Positions 1 to 11,716 of a DNA stretch of 64,000 nucleotides are shown here, piece by piece. The stretch spans positions 434,001 to 498,000 of the forward strand of contig JAHLKG010000001.1 of the NCBI GenBank assembly GCA_025526995.1, written 5' to 3'. Under the pieces are notes generated by a model, which worked only from the letters and a program-made list of their open reading frames with translations, was not told the origin of the DNA and made no database searches. The stretch's first letter is position 1; each line of letters begins with the position of its first letter. The position numbers and the translations under genes are program-made. This stretch comes from Powellomyces hirtus (taxonomy: Eukaryota > Chytridiomycota > Chytridiomycetes > Spizellomycetales > Powellomycetaceae).

Positions 1-3000
1 CTGGAGAAGGTCCTGAATCGGGTTATTATTAGCTTGCTGGATGGGTTCCATTTCCCGATGAGCGAGGGTGATGTCGTTGCAACTATTCCGGAGCAGCCTT
101 CTGCTACAGTTGCTACGGATTACATGGTGGTCGAGGACGGAACTGCCGAAGATGGAGCGGCAGCTGGAGCGGAAGCTGATGCGTCCTTGCCGATGTTAGA
201 AGAGGATGCAGAAGATGTCGAAGAGGCCGCTGACGCTGTCGAGGAGAGACCTGTTGATCAGAAGCCAGTCGGAACAAAGGTACACGCCGTGGTCATCAAC
301 AAGCTACTGCCAACCCTGCAAAAGTACGTCGAAAAACAAGACGACAACACGATACCTATGCGGGTCCCGCTAGCGTTGGCCATCGCCAAGCTGCTGCAGA
401 AACTCCCCGCTTCCTCCATGCACGTTCCGCTCGCTAAACTCATCACCACCATGTGCAACTTCCTTCGATCCCGCGGTCAAGATGCTCGCGATTGCACCCG
501 CGACACCCTCGTCAAGATTGCGGTTCTCCTGGGCCCGTCCTTTTTCCCCTTCATCCTGAAAGAATTGGAAGGCGCGCTTACCCGCGGTTACCAGCTGCAT
601 GTGCTCGGCTTCACTGTCCACTCCATCATGATGAACCTCGTCCCCTCATTGCAGCCCGGCGACCTGGACCCGTGTGTTGATGAAGTCGTCCGAGTTTGTG
701 TAGCTGACATTTTTGGGGAAGCGGGCGCGGAGCGTGAAGTCATGGAGCTGCGCGGCAAAATGCGCGAAATCAAAGCCACAAAGAGTTTTGATTCATTGGA
801 ACTCGTTAGCAAGGCCATCTCGTTTGGCCTCACCGGACGCATGCTGCTCCCTCTCAAGGAACTTATGCTTGAGACCAACAGCGTGCAGGTAACCCGCAAA
901 ATCGAGGAAATCTTCCGCCGTTTGGCCCTGGGTCTCAACAACAATGCAAGCATGGAAGACAAGGAACTGATGATCTTTGTGCACGAACTCGTGACGGAAA
1001 ATCTGCCCCTTTCTCAGGCCGCAGCGCCCGAGAAGAAGCAGAAATCCATGGCAGAGAAGAATTTCACAGTACATCTGAAACGAAACGCGACTTTGGAGCC
1101 TATACGCTACTTCCAGGCCAACGCATACATGTTTATCGACTTCGGACTGTCGCTCTTGGTCACTGCGTTGCGGTCTGAAAAGGTCTGCATTCGAAACCCA
1201 GACCACCTGGCGATGCTGGATCCGCTTGTGGAAGTGCTAGGACGAGCTCTGTACTCGAAACACAACTCGGTCAGCACCCAGGCCTTGCGGGTCCTCTGCA
1301 TCATCGCCACAGCACCTCTGCCGCGTTTGAAACCCACCATGCCTGTAATTGTCCGCCGGCTGTTTGAGATTCTGGGCAAAAGTTTTACCACCAATGCCGA
1401 GTTGACCAAACAGACCTTCCGCCTCCTCACTATCGTCATCCGCGACTGCAAGTACGTGTCAATCAGCGAACCGCAGCTGGTTCTCGTCCTCAACGTCATC
1501 CGCCCGGACCTCGAAACCCAAGAAGCTGACCGCCAGGGAACGGCATTCTCCCTCATCCGCGCCATCCTCACCCGCAAAATCGTCGTCAAGGAAATGTACG
1601 AGCTCATGGATGTCGTCGCCAAGATCCTTGTCACAAGCCAGAGTGCTCAGGTCCGTGAACTCTCCAGACAGGCTTACATGCAGTTCCTCCTCGATTATCC
1701 GCAAGGCCCCAGCCGCCTCAAAAAGCAGATGACCTATTTCATCAAAAACCTCTCGTATGACCACGAGAGTGGACGGGACTCGGTCCTGCAGATGCTCCAT
1801 TCCATCATCATCAAGTTCAGCGACGCCGCGCTGTTTGAGTACTCTGACCTGCTGTTCTTGTCTCTCGTCATGAGCCTCGTCAACGACGATGTCGCAAAGT
1901 GCCGTGAGCTCGCAGGACGTATCATTCGCACGCTCGTTCCAAGACTCGACGCTGCCCGGTTCGCCAAAATCCTCGAGCTCGTCGAAACGTGGTTCCGGCA
2001 GCAAGACCAACCACAGCTCCAACGCACCGCCGCTCAAGTCTCGGGCCTCATCCTCGAAGCCGCCGGCGACCGCGAACAGAAATGGATACCCACTTTCCTC
2101 AAACTCATTGACGACACCCTTGCACGCGATGTCGCCCGTCTGCAAAGCGATGACCCGCAAAGCGATGACGAGGCTAATGCGTGGGAAACGTGCTACTACT
2201 CCCTCAACACCTTCTCAAAAGTTGTGGTCGAATTCCCTACCCTCAAATACCAGGCATCTGCCGAACCCATCTGGACTCACGTCCGCTCCTTGCTCCTGCA
2301 CCCGCACCAGTGGATCCGGATCGTGTGCAACAAATTGCTGGGTTTGTTCTTCCAGTCTGTAGACGCCAAAACCCGCGTCGTGGTCGCGTCGAAATCGACA
2401 AGCCCGCACCCGCTCCTGGCATCCACGGAGGCACTCAAGGAATTCGGCACTGCGTTCTCGTCCCAATTGGATTCGCACCTCTTGACACCGGAACTTGCGA
2501 CTCAGATCCTCAAGAACATGGTGTTCCTCGGCAAATGCATGTTTGAACTCGATGTGGCCGTCTCAGAACCCTCCTCCTCCACATCGGCCATGGTGGTCGA
2601 TGGGGAGGCGGAACAGAATGAGGCGGAGGAAGATGAAGAAGACGCTGCCGGCCCGGAAACGGCGACGGATCAAAAGACCTCGCAATTGTTGCTGGCGCTC
2701 TGTCGACGGCTGGCGTTCCTGTGTCGAGCGGATGTGGCTAACAAACGAGGACTGCTGGTAAAGCATCACAAAAAATTCTGCGTTGGTTGTCCAGACTGAC
2801 TAATTGTCTGTCCTCCCAACTTTTGCAGCGTCAAAGCACTTTCCACTGGTTTGCAGCAATGACTAACTACATACCGGCAACTCACATAAACCGATACTTG
2901 TTCCACATGATATCCACATTGTACCGGACCGCCAAAGACGAGACCGCCAAGGGAGAAGAGGCTGGTATGTGCCCAACAGCTCCTACTTGTCATTCTCATG

Positions 3001-3320
3001 CCTGCCTGTCTCTAACCACTGAATCTTTTCTTCTTCTAGATAAACTCCGCCTCGCTGCCCAGGAAGTGCTCGACCACATTCGCAAACAGGTCGGCACAAC
3101 CGAGTACCTCGAAGTGTACCACAAGGTGGAAACCCGCATTCTCGAGGTCCGCCGCGAACGCAAAGCCCAGCGCAGTATCCAGGCCGTCGTTGACCCGGAA
3201 GCTCGTGCTCGTCGCCGTGTACAGAAAAACGATATGAAACGGGGAAGCCGGAAACGTAAGGCCGAGGAGTTTGCGGCAAAGAAAATCAAGACGGGGATTT
3301 CTAAGAAAGGCCGGCATTGA
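1..3320 (+). CDS. UTP20: UTP20, U3 snoRNP / SSU processome component, 3' part
   Basis: C-terminal part of the giant HEAT-repeat protein UTP20, a nucleolar SSU-processome component needed for 18S rRNA maturation. The frame is open from base 1, so the 5' part lies outside the window. Visible exons are 1-2757, 2829-2964 and 3040-3320; both introns are GT..AG (71 and 75 bp) and the phases match. The protein is a long run of helical repeats with an acidic insert near residues 40-80 of the visible part and a second acidic stretch (about residues 850-890). It ends in a Lys/Arg-rich tail (RGSRKRKAEEFAAKKIK), a plausible nucleolar signal. Family recognition rests on remembered overall sequence. The gene converges with the NIPA gene on the other strand. 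Confidence 0.88.
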
Positions 3321-3653
3321 TTGGCTGGGAAATAGTAAATAGAAGGAGCGTTATGTATTTTAAGTTATTATCTAGTTGTGCGGCCTCGGCAGTATCTTTA
3401 GCTACTAGCTTCTGCTCTGAAACTGTGAATGTTTATGATTCGAATTCGAAATGCACGCGGCGCTGTCTAGTGTAAAGTGGCCACTACAGCAGAAGGAGGG
3501 CTTGGTTGTCATATAGGAAACATCGTGAGATTGTCAATGCGGTAAGAAATCAGCAGCTGTGCTCGTTTATACATTTGAAACGAGGCCAGCTCTACGCTTC
3601 GTAATGTTCCACGCCATATGCAGTGCAAGATGGTAATGTCCTTCATATGTACA
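3321..3653. other. Convergent intergenic spacer, UTP20 / NIPA
   Basis: AT-richer spacer between the stop codons of two convergent genes; it presumably holds both 3' UTRs. No repeat or further ORF of interest is seen. Confidence 0.5.
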
Positions 3654-4909
3654 TCACGCGCGTCTTGCAGTCTTGACTGGGACGCTGCTCACGTTGTTGA
3701 ATGCCCCTGGCCCATCATCCTTCTGAGCAATCTTGAGGCCCATCGAAATAATGGTCATCCCGCATCCAAACAGAACAAAGAAGCGCAAGAACGCGGATGT
3801 GGTTGGCAGTTCATGGAACAAGATAACATTGGACAGCACCGCGCATCCGTTTACACCAGCGTACATGAGGGGCTGGAACCGGGAGACGGGATATCGCGCA
3901 TACGCTTGTTGACGAAAGTACTCGGTCGCGATGATGGAGCATACCAGGAGGACCAGGATGCAGAAGAGGGGGAAGACGGCGGACGCGTTGGAGGCGACGT
4001 GCGCGGGTATCGTTGTGTCAGATGCCGAAATTGTTGCCGTTGCGTTTTTGCTGACGGTGGTAGCGACGACTTCGGCTGCTGGTATTGAGAGCGATCTTTG
4101 GGTTGCTTGCAGCCGGGCAAGGACCGACAGGATCTTTCCACATGTGATTGTGATGCCACCCAGCAAAGAGCACACGGCTACATGCAGGTACAGGTCCGCG
4201 TTCTTTCCACCAATTGCTCTGGATTTGCGCATGAAACCGCTGTGGCCAGCGCGAGCAGCGTTCAACAACACGGTCATCACAGCACCTGCTGCTGATATGA
4301 GGATGCCGAGTCCCATGAAAAACGAGCGGGTGCCGCAGCATTCTCTCAGTACCTCTCCACTCGTCTCAGTATATTCCGCGCCAGCAGCTTGCTTTGGCGC
4401 TGCAATCAAAACCACCAGCACTCCCAGTGCCACGAGCGCGTATCCCCTTCGTTGCCTTCTCCCGACCTGCTCGCCAAGATATCGATTCGCGAGCACAGCG
4501 TTGACAATCACTGCTACAATTCCCAGCGGAGTCACAACCGCGGCAGATACAAAGCTTAGCGCAATCCAGTTGCCGCAGGCTTCGCCGAGGTACGTCATGA
4601 GCAAACCCGTCAGCCACGTCCGGTTTCGCAACCTGGTTGCGATGGGGATGGCTGGTGCATGTGGAACTATCCCGGTCGCAGGGTTGGGTCTCCGCCGCGG
4701 GAGATAGGTGAGGGAAGCGAGGTGGTTTAGAGCATACTTTTGTAGTGTTTGGCCGGTGCCGATGGCGCAACTGTTGTCGAAAGGCAGGCGAAATACTAAT
4801 CAGTAAATTCAAGTCTGACGAAGCACGCTCTTCCTCCCCGAACGCTTGTCCTTTTGAGTCTGTGAACTTACTTGCCGAGTATGGCGGCAAGCAGGCCAAA
4901 CAAGAACAT
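3654..4909 (-). CDS. NIPA-type magnesium transporter (DUF803 family)
   Basis: Multi-pass membrane protein of the NIPA/DUF803 Mg2+ transporter family. The ATG at 4909 opens a short exon (4909-4872) coding MFLFGLLAAILG. A 101-bp GT..AG intron (4871-4771) follows, then a single large exon from 4770 to the TGA at 3654. The junction completes the family motif GNCAIGTGQTLQKYAL. A long positively charged loop then leads into the second hydrophobic block (GNWIALSFVSAAVVTPLGIVAV), characteristic of NIPA proteins. A Ser/Thr/Ala-rich loop of about 60 residues interrupts the middle, and the C-terminus is short and basic. The start lies 142 bp from the divergent MPDU1 start, so the two probably share a promoter region. 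Family assignment is strong; substrate preference cannot be told from sequence. Confidence 0.85.
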
Positions 4910-5051
4910 CTGCTGCCTCTCGCTGTCAAAAGCAGGACAAAAAAAAATAACAACGGAAAAAGGGAAAAGCAGTGGCGGTATGCAAGAGTCGCGTCACGGC
5001 GTCCTTCAGCGGAGGTCACTCTCGCAAGACTCCCCATCACTGACCGCAGCG
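4910..5051. promoter_or_regulatory. Bidirectional promoter region NIPA / MPDU1
   Basis: Only 142 bp separate the start codons of the divergent NIPA-type and MPDU1 genes, so both promoters and 5' UTRs must overlap here or extend into the partner gene. It contains an A-rich tract near 4938-4965. No TATA box is evident. Confidence 0.45.
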
Positions 5052-5954
5052 ATGTCCGCCATAACGAACTTCCTTAGCCCGCTCATCGGCCCAAAATGCG
5101 CTCACCGACTCTTAAAGTTCGATTTGACCGCAACCGAATGCATCAAGCTCTTTATATCTAAAGTTCTGGGTTTTGGGATCGTTTTGGGCGGAATGATTCT
5201 GAAAGTGCCCCAGATTCTCAAGATCGTCAGCGCGGGGAGCACAGCGGGAATCAGCTTTGCGAGCTACTTTTTGGAAACGGCAGCATATACCATCTCGCTA
5301 GCATACAACTTTAGGAGTGGAAACCCATTCTCGACTTATGGTGAAAGTGCGTTCTGCAGAGAATTTAAAAGTTGTTGTTGAAAAGCACTGACTTTGCATT
5401 TGCTTCTAATCCAGTGGGTTTCATTACTCTGCAGAATGTGGCGATCCTGTTCCTGATTCTATCCTACTCCAAGAACCTATCTGGACTCCTCGCGTTCCTG
5501 GTCGTGTATGTGGCAACCTCTGTATCACTCTTCAACCCCGACATCGTGTCCGCCGATCTGCTACGGAATTTGCAGTGGGCAACAGTGTTGATTGGGGTCG
5601 CCAGCAAGCTGCCGCAGATTTGGAACAACTATAGTGCTAAATCCACAGGCCAACTGTCAGCCATCACCGTGTTCCTGCAATCTGCAGGTTCCGCCGCCAG
5701 AGTCTTCACGACCCTGCAGGAAGTGGATGACCCAGTCCTCCTCACGTCGGCATTGGTAGCGACTGGACTGAATGCATTGATTGCGTTCCAGATGGTGACT
5801 TACTGGTCAAATCGCCTGCCTACATCTGTATGTTGGAAATTCCGTTTTTGGTCTCTTGCTGACAATTTGAGATATCCTTTGACCAAATCCTAACATTGTC
5901 TTTTTCCAGCGCATCTCTGGGCACATCTCAAAGAACCAAAAGAAAAACTCCTAA
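5052..5954 (+). CDS. MPDU1: MPDU1 homologue, dolichol-phosphate-mannose utilisation PQ-loop protein
   Basis: ER membrane PQ-loop protein of the MPDU1/Lec35 family, required for use of dolichol-phosphate mannose and glucose in N-glycan and GPI synthesis. Exons are 5052-5346, 5415-5827 and 5910-5954 with GT..AG introns of 68 and 82 bp; phases agree. The first PQ motif is GGMILKVPQILKI, followed by SAGISFASYFLET; the second is GVASKLPQIWNNYSAKSTGQ, followed by LSAITVFLQSAGSAARVFT, which closely tracks animal MPDU1. The last exon encodes a short basic tail ending KNQKKNS, compatible with a cytosolic ER-retrieval signal. The start follows a spacer shared with the NIPA gene; upstream in-frame codons show no conservation. 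Confidence 0.9.
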
Positions 5955-6196
5955 AGCTCTTTAGAACCAATTCGACTTATAGAAACTTTGTACGATAGTA
6001 TTGTTTTGTATTGTGAGTGTAACCATCAAAGAATGCAGACTTGAAATTGTGGTGGCTGCTAGCAGTGCGGTTACCAGTACTCTACGCGTTGGGGATGATG
6101 GATGGATGGGCCAGGCTTATGGCCGTCGTTTGGCCTTCCTCGGCTCATCCCCTGCTCTGTCCTGCACACGCATTTACATACATATCCCCATAGACA

Positions 6197-8520
6197 ATGC
6201 TGTCGCAGGCATTCCGAAGACGGACGCCAAGGGCTGCTGCCACTGTCGCTGCCGCTGCTTGTCTGACAGCTGGGAGGAGCTCCGTCGCCACTGCATTTCA
6301 CACCCTCACTGTCTCACAGTCGACGCCTCGACCACCAATTTCTCAGCAACTCCTGAAAGAACGCCGATCTCTGGCTACCGTACCGATAAAAGCGACAGCG
6401 CTCTCTGATGTCACACCACCCGCTCCCACAACAACGTCGACAAAGGGACCGGGAAGCGAACTCGCGAAATCGCTCACCTTGTTGAAACAGGTTGCGGAAT
6501 TGCAGATCGCTGTCGGTGAACAGGACGCTGCGTGGGTTGGCCGTGTGAATGCTGATGTCGCTGGACCATTGAGAATTGCGGGTGCGTAAACGCCTGCTGT
6601 CTTTGGGTCACTGAGGACGCTAGCTGCCGATGTTTCTGTAGTGGTTCTGAAGGTAGTTGTTGAGAGAAGCTAATGTTTGGCTGTGTACAGTTGTCGGCGA
6701 ACGTTCTGCGGGTACCACTGCGCTTGTCAATGCGTTGCTCGAGAACCCTCTGCAGGGATCCCTCGATGGGCCCGCTGGACAGATCCGCAAAATCAGGTAA
6801 ACCCTTCGGGTAACCCAGTCAGACAATGATCGTGTCACTGACGTGTTTGGATCGTCAGCTATGGACCTGTCGACAGCAAGCCATCACAGAACTCTGCAGA
6901 GGTGAAGGTACCGGCGGAATGGCTGCTGAAGAATGATGTGGAGATATTCGAGCTGCCTGGTTGGTTGCTGATCGTGCAATAGAGCGAGTGATTTGATTTT
7001 GATTCTGATCAACATCATCTAGGGTTTGATGCTGTCAGCCCCACCCAGCTGGAAGACGTGGTATATCGCAGCGACCTCATCATTGTCGTGACGAGCGTGC
7101 ACAACAGATTGACCAGTCCTCGCGAATCGGCGTTCTTGGAAAAGTTCTATTCGCGGGGGAAGACCAGCTTGATAGTTGCGGTGGACGGACTTGAGCAGAA
7201 TGGCGCAGACACCATTGATGTACTGGAAGGGGTTCGGGAGCGATTGCAGTACTACGCGCCTACAACAACAGCAGGCAAGCTTCCGCATGTCGCTGTCGTG
7301 CCCGTACACACACAGAAAGCACGTGCGGCTCAGAAGCTCTTGCGAGAAAAGGAGCCTCCAGCGCGGTTTGCCGAAGAATGGAGCACCTCTGGCATGCAGG
7401 ACTTGAAGGCATCCATCATAGCGCGCGTCGACACCCCTGTTGACCGCGCAGAACTCAAGTCTCGGGCTGCAGCCTTCACAGCGACACAAGCGCTGCAGCG
7501 TCTCGCTGATGGCCAGGCGGCAGCTGAGGCTGCTCTTGTCCAAGCGACGCGGGATCTTCAGAGCCTCATCGACCGTGTGGTGCGGACCGAAAAACGCCTG
7601 ATCAAGGATTTTGAGCAGAGTGACCTCGCGGTCGTTCAAGACAACGTCACGTCTCTTTCTGCAGCAGTGAGAGAGTATTTTGGCAAAGTCAAGTTCTACA
7701 AGCTGTTTTGGCGCGTCGACTTTGTTGCGGACGACCTCAAGGCCGTCATGCGAAGTCACAATCTCCTACAGGCAGAATATCAGATGGTGTACGCCGTCGG
7801 AAAGCTGAACGAGGGCCAGCACAACCTGTATGAGCGTGTGCAGGAACACGTCGCTGCTCTCGCAACTCCTGCACCAGGAAGCCCGCTGGCTAACGGCGGA
7901 ACTCCAGCCAAGCTCTTCCTGGAGGACCTGATCCGCATCCAGCAGGTTTTGGCCCAGAAAGCCCCACACAGCGCTAACGTTGTCGCCCCCGGAATGCAAG
8001 TCGACCCCTTTTTCCTCCGCAACCAAGTTGCGCGCTTCGACGCGTCCCCGCACTGCGATGAGCTGCAGAAAAAGGCCGAGAAGCTTGTACGTCGACACGC
8101 TCTCTTCCAGAGCGGCCTCTATGCCTCGTCGCTACTCGCGGTCCACCTTGGTGTCCCCTTTGCGGTCATGGCGCCTATCGCTGTAGCTATATCAGCCGCC
8201 GCTCTCGGCTGGATGCGCCTGCGCTGGGGATCGCTCGAGACCAGGTTCTGGGGAAACGTCAGCCACGCGTACAAAACATTGAAGGAGAACATTCTGGTTA
8301 GTCTTCCAGTCCGAGCGGCGCCTCTTTCCACGTTGAAACTTCGATATTAACTTTCTCAACCTTACAGGGTGTGTACGAGAAAGGATTCACACGCGGAGTT
8401 GCTGAACCGCTCGTCTCCGTTATCCGTCTCCTAGAAGAAGCCATCGAGACGCGTCGCGCCGAAGTGGCGCGCAACAGAAAGGCCGTCGAAACCGTGTTGG
8501 AATCCGCGAACCGACCGTAG
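6197..8520 (+). CDS. Mitochondrial dynamin/mitofusin-like protein with degenerate GTPase motifs (Mmc1-like)
   Basis: Five exons: 6197-6581, 6691-6796, 6859-6959, 7023-8296 and 8368-8520, all with GT..AG introns and matching phases. The N-terminus is Arg/Ala/Ser-rich without acidic residues, a likely mitochondrial presequence. A dynamin-like fold is suggested by a P-loop-like VVGERSAGTTALVNALL, a G3-like ELPGFD and a hydrophobic strand (DLIIVVTSVHNRLTSPRE). The P-loop Lys is Thr and a canonical N/TKxD is absent, so GTP hydrolysis is doubtful. The middle is helical; residues encoded near 8100-8230 form a hydrophobic hairpin (SLLAVHLGVPFAVMAPIAVAISAAALGW). The pattern recalls the fungal mitochondrial Mmc1 family, but that name is from memory. 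Inner-membrane remodelling is an inference. Confidence 0.6.
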
Positions 8521-9168
8521 AGACCACTTGCAGAGTGCCTCGTAAAGCATGACGCAAAGGAAGGGAATGTCGTATTCACATCATTTTACTGTTTTCTTTT
8601 TTCTATGTATTTTTGAATAGCATCTCCCCTGATTTATTTTCCTTTCGTTTCCTTACATCTTACGCGTCATAAGAAGTATGAGATGCGAACGCAGGGAAGC
8701 GTCGCCAGACGCATGCGAGTTTACAATACACGCTGACGCTAATACGTTGCAGCTCAAGAGAAGCTGATTAAATATAGACTGAGAGGGTGGTTTGATGATA
8801 GGTATCCTCTTCCGGAGCATCTCTTGAACCTCAGTGCCACTCAATCAGCGGTCTCGGCTTTGGTGCAGCGTGCAATGGGACCGGATAGCAAAACAGAATG
8901 CAAAACATATTCGCAATGGGGTTGTAGATATTCCGGAATTCGTGCTAAAGAGAGTGCAGTATCTTATCGTCTTGGGTCTGTGGCGAGCCGTAAAGCACAG
9001 CGTTGGTTTTGAGGTCTTAGGGGTCATCCGAACACGGCGGAGACCTGGAATGGGATATAGGACCATATGCGGATAGCCTGACCAACCAAGTTTGGAAGCC
9101 CTTGCCCGGCGGAAAAGTTCTGACTGGTCTCAAAACAAGTCCAATAGCAATGTCCAGTTCCGTTTTTC
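8521..9168. other. Convergent intergenic region
   Basis: 648-bp spacer between the stop codons of the dynamin-like gene (+) and CTF8 (-). Short ORFs here have no recognisable composition. No repeats noted. Confidence 0.5.
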
Positions 9169-9843
9169 TCACCGATGCCTCGCAAACGCACTCAAACCCT
9201 TATGTTCCTCCGCAAGCACATGTTCCGGCCTGCTCTTGAACAAATACTTTTGTCGGACGATTGCAATCACCTCGTACAAATCCTTCCCCTGACTTCCCTC
9301 CCCATTCCCGTTCTCATTCTGCAGATCAGGTATTGGGTCCATCATCATTTCGTTTCCGAGCGATTGAGATTCGGATAGCGAGAGCTGTAGTGATACAGCT
9401 GGCGGGCGGGTGGGCACACGTTTGCGGACGACGGCGAGTGGGGATCGTAACTGGACTAGCGAGCCTTCTAGTTTGTGATGGCCAATGTGGAGGTATGGTG
9501 TGCCCTGTATGAGAACACAGAAGCGGAACGATTAGCGCTGGGTGTGAGGGGGAAAGCTGGTTGGCTTTGCCGCACTTACGGTGACTGACGAGATGGTCCA
9601 TGTCCCGAGATGTAAACCGCCCAGTGCACCACCGGGCGTATCGGCCGCACTCAGCGTGCCTTGCAGTTCAATGACGGCCCACCCGGGCTTGCCGTCAGTT
9701 TGAGGCATTTGGGAGGACGAAGTTGGGATGATTATTTGGACCATTTCGTTATTTGTCTCTCGTTTCCAGCGGAGCTGGAATGCAGGTTCGTTTTGTCGTG
9801 AGCGGAGGTGCGCGCGCGTTCGGACATCTGTCCAGACAGACAT
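9169..9843 (-). CDS. CTF8: CTF8, subunit of the Ctf18-RFC clamp loader
   Basis: Small nuclear protein of the Ctf8 family, which with Dcc1 joins Ctf18-RFC to load PCNA and support sister-chromatid cohesion. Two exons: 9843-9580 and 9504-9169, separated by a 75-bp GT..AG intron in phase 0. The hallmark segment GWAVIELQGTLSAADTPGGALGGLHLGTW lies in exon 1 (shown here only as a landmark at about 9600-9690). The second hallmark, GTPYLHIGHHKLEGSLVQL, opens exon 2, followed by a run of basic residues (VVRKRVPTRPP). The C-terminal YLFKSRPEHV is also typical. Length, about 200 residues, is somewhat above that of yeast Ctf8. The ATG at 9843 is the first in frame. Confidence 0.85.
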
Positions 9844-11716
9844 AGTGGTCGCCTTAGGACAGCTCTATTACACTTCCTGAGTTGCTACAAAAGGATTTAG
9901 GTTCATAGCACCAACGAATCTGAAGAATTCAATAATAGAACCACTAGTACCTGGTACTGCAATTTTTGCAAATGTAAAATTATAAGAAAGCAACTGTGAT
10001 GCTAAAGCATAATCGCTACTGAAGCACGATATTATTTGATGCTTCATTGGCAAGCCCACTTAACAATTCCCGTCCATCAACACACAAAAGAAAAAGAAAA
10101 AACTTTGAGGAAACGTAGGAACTTCTGATAGTATCCACATGCGTAGCTTCTCAGCAGCCAGATGTTCCTCTTTGATTTGCGCTGAGTTTTTTCTCAACGA
10201 GCTTTCTCTTTCTGCGGAGTGTTTTGCTTGGCCAATTCTTTCTGCTTCTTTGCCTTCAGTGCTTTGCCTTCATCCGTCTTTCCCAAATAGAGTGTGTATG
10301 CGCTGTCGCAATGGATAGAGAGCAGTTTCATTTGGCATCCAGAACTCACCTTCTGGCGGCATCACGGTTTTGCTCCACAAACTCGTCCGTCTTTTGCCTT
10401 TTGCTTGGCAAGCACCTTGTTGGCGAACAGCCTCTTCTTCCTGGCAAGCACGCTCTTTACCTTCTGGCCGCGATTATTCTGACACGGTCCTCTGCAAACT
10501 TCCCAGTAAGTGTTGTTCCATGATTTGTCCACGACTGTCCTCCCAATGATGATCATTTCATTACTTTCTTTGGGGTAACTTGTTGCACGGATTCGTCATT
10601 CTCTGCTGCAGGTCGTTTGCCAGATCGGCGGCTTCCGCTGCTGCCGCATCGTTTATGGCACATTTATTCAGGGTGACGATATCCATCCCTCGTTCAGGAA
10701 CAAGAAAAGCGTCCAGTGCAGCCTTTTCGGTTTTTGCGGTCTAGAAGTAAAAGAAAATAAATCACAATCCTTGTAACCTTCCAATATAATCAATTGGCTT
10801 CCCCAAAAGTTAACTTTATGCTTTGATAATAGCCGGAGCTGCAGAAAACAAATCTCTGGGAAGGTGTAACTGGGTACAAACGCAGGTGCACCATTCCTTG
10901 AACCCATAGAAAAAAAGATGTCCTTCGAGCATGGTATCTCCAATGTATTGCATCACCAATCTGGTTCAACGACTCCACATCCGCTTCAATTAATTACGTT
11001 TGACAGAGCAGGGCATCTTGCAGTACTCGTACCACGCCCCGCGTACTGCTAATTCGTTTTCCCGCAAAAATTGGAGGAGAGGGTGGGACACCTAGCATTA
11101 GCTAAGTAGGGTTGTGTTCTTCCATCCCATGGAGATGGGTACGCCTCAGGTGGGACAGGCAGGGGCTTTCACTTGACGGGAGAGCGGGACAGAACTTGGA
11201 TAGTTGCGCCACGTGGCGCAGCGAAGGAACGCGCTCAGGTCGATGTGTGATCTTTCAACCCGTCATTTATCACATGCGAAGCAGGGCAGACGGCTACAGA
11301 GGGTCCACCAGGCCATGGAGTCGAGTGGGGTTTTGGTTTATAACCATTTAAGCGTTTATTAATATCTTCTCGGATACCTCTCAGGGTAAGCGCAACTGCA
11401 TTCAAATACTCTGCATCAACTACAATGCAAAAGCTATCCCACTTTCTGACTTTCCGCGCCAAGTATATAAGAATCTTCCTCTCTTTCGCAACCATTTGCT
11501 TCAACATTTTGTCGTTGCCTCATTTTGTTGTTGCTGCTGTACATTAGCCTCTACTAAACGATCGGCAAGCACTTCGTCGCTTCTGGTCCCCACCTTACAC
11601 ATAGAACGGCAATCTTTTTTTCGCGCTTTTTCCTTTACGCGCACTCCCAATCCTGTTCTTCAACTTTCATTGTCAATTGCTCCACACAGTTATCCAATGT
11701 CCTGAGAAGTACCAGC
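9844..11716. other. Long spacer with decayed coding fragments
   Basis: About 1.9 kb without a complete gene. On the minus strand, 10100-10740 reads as protein-like pieces in shifting frames (for example ALDAFLVPERGMDIVTLNK, KSVLARKKRLFANKVLAKQ and GKTDEGKALKAKKQKELAKQ), which looks like an old pseudogene. I cannot identify it. The rest is AT-rich and featureless. Confidence 0.35.
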
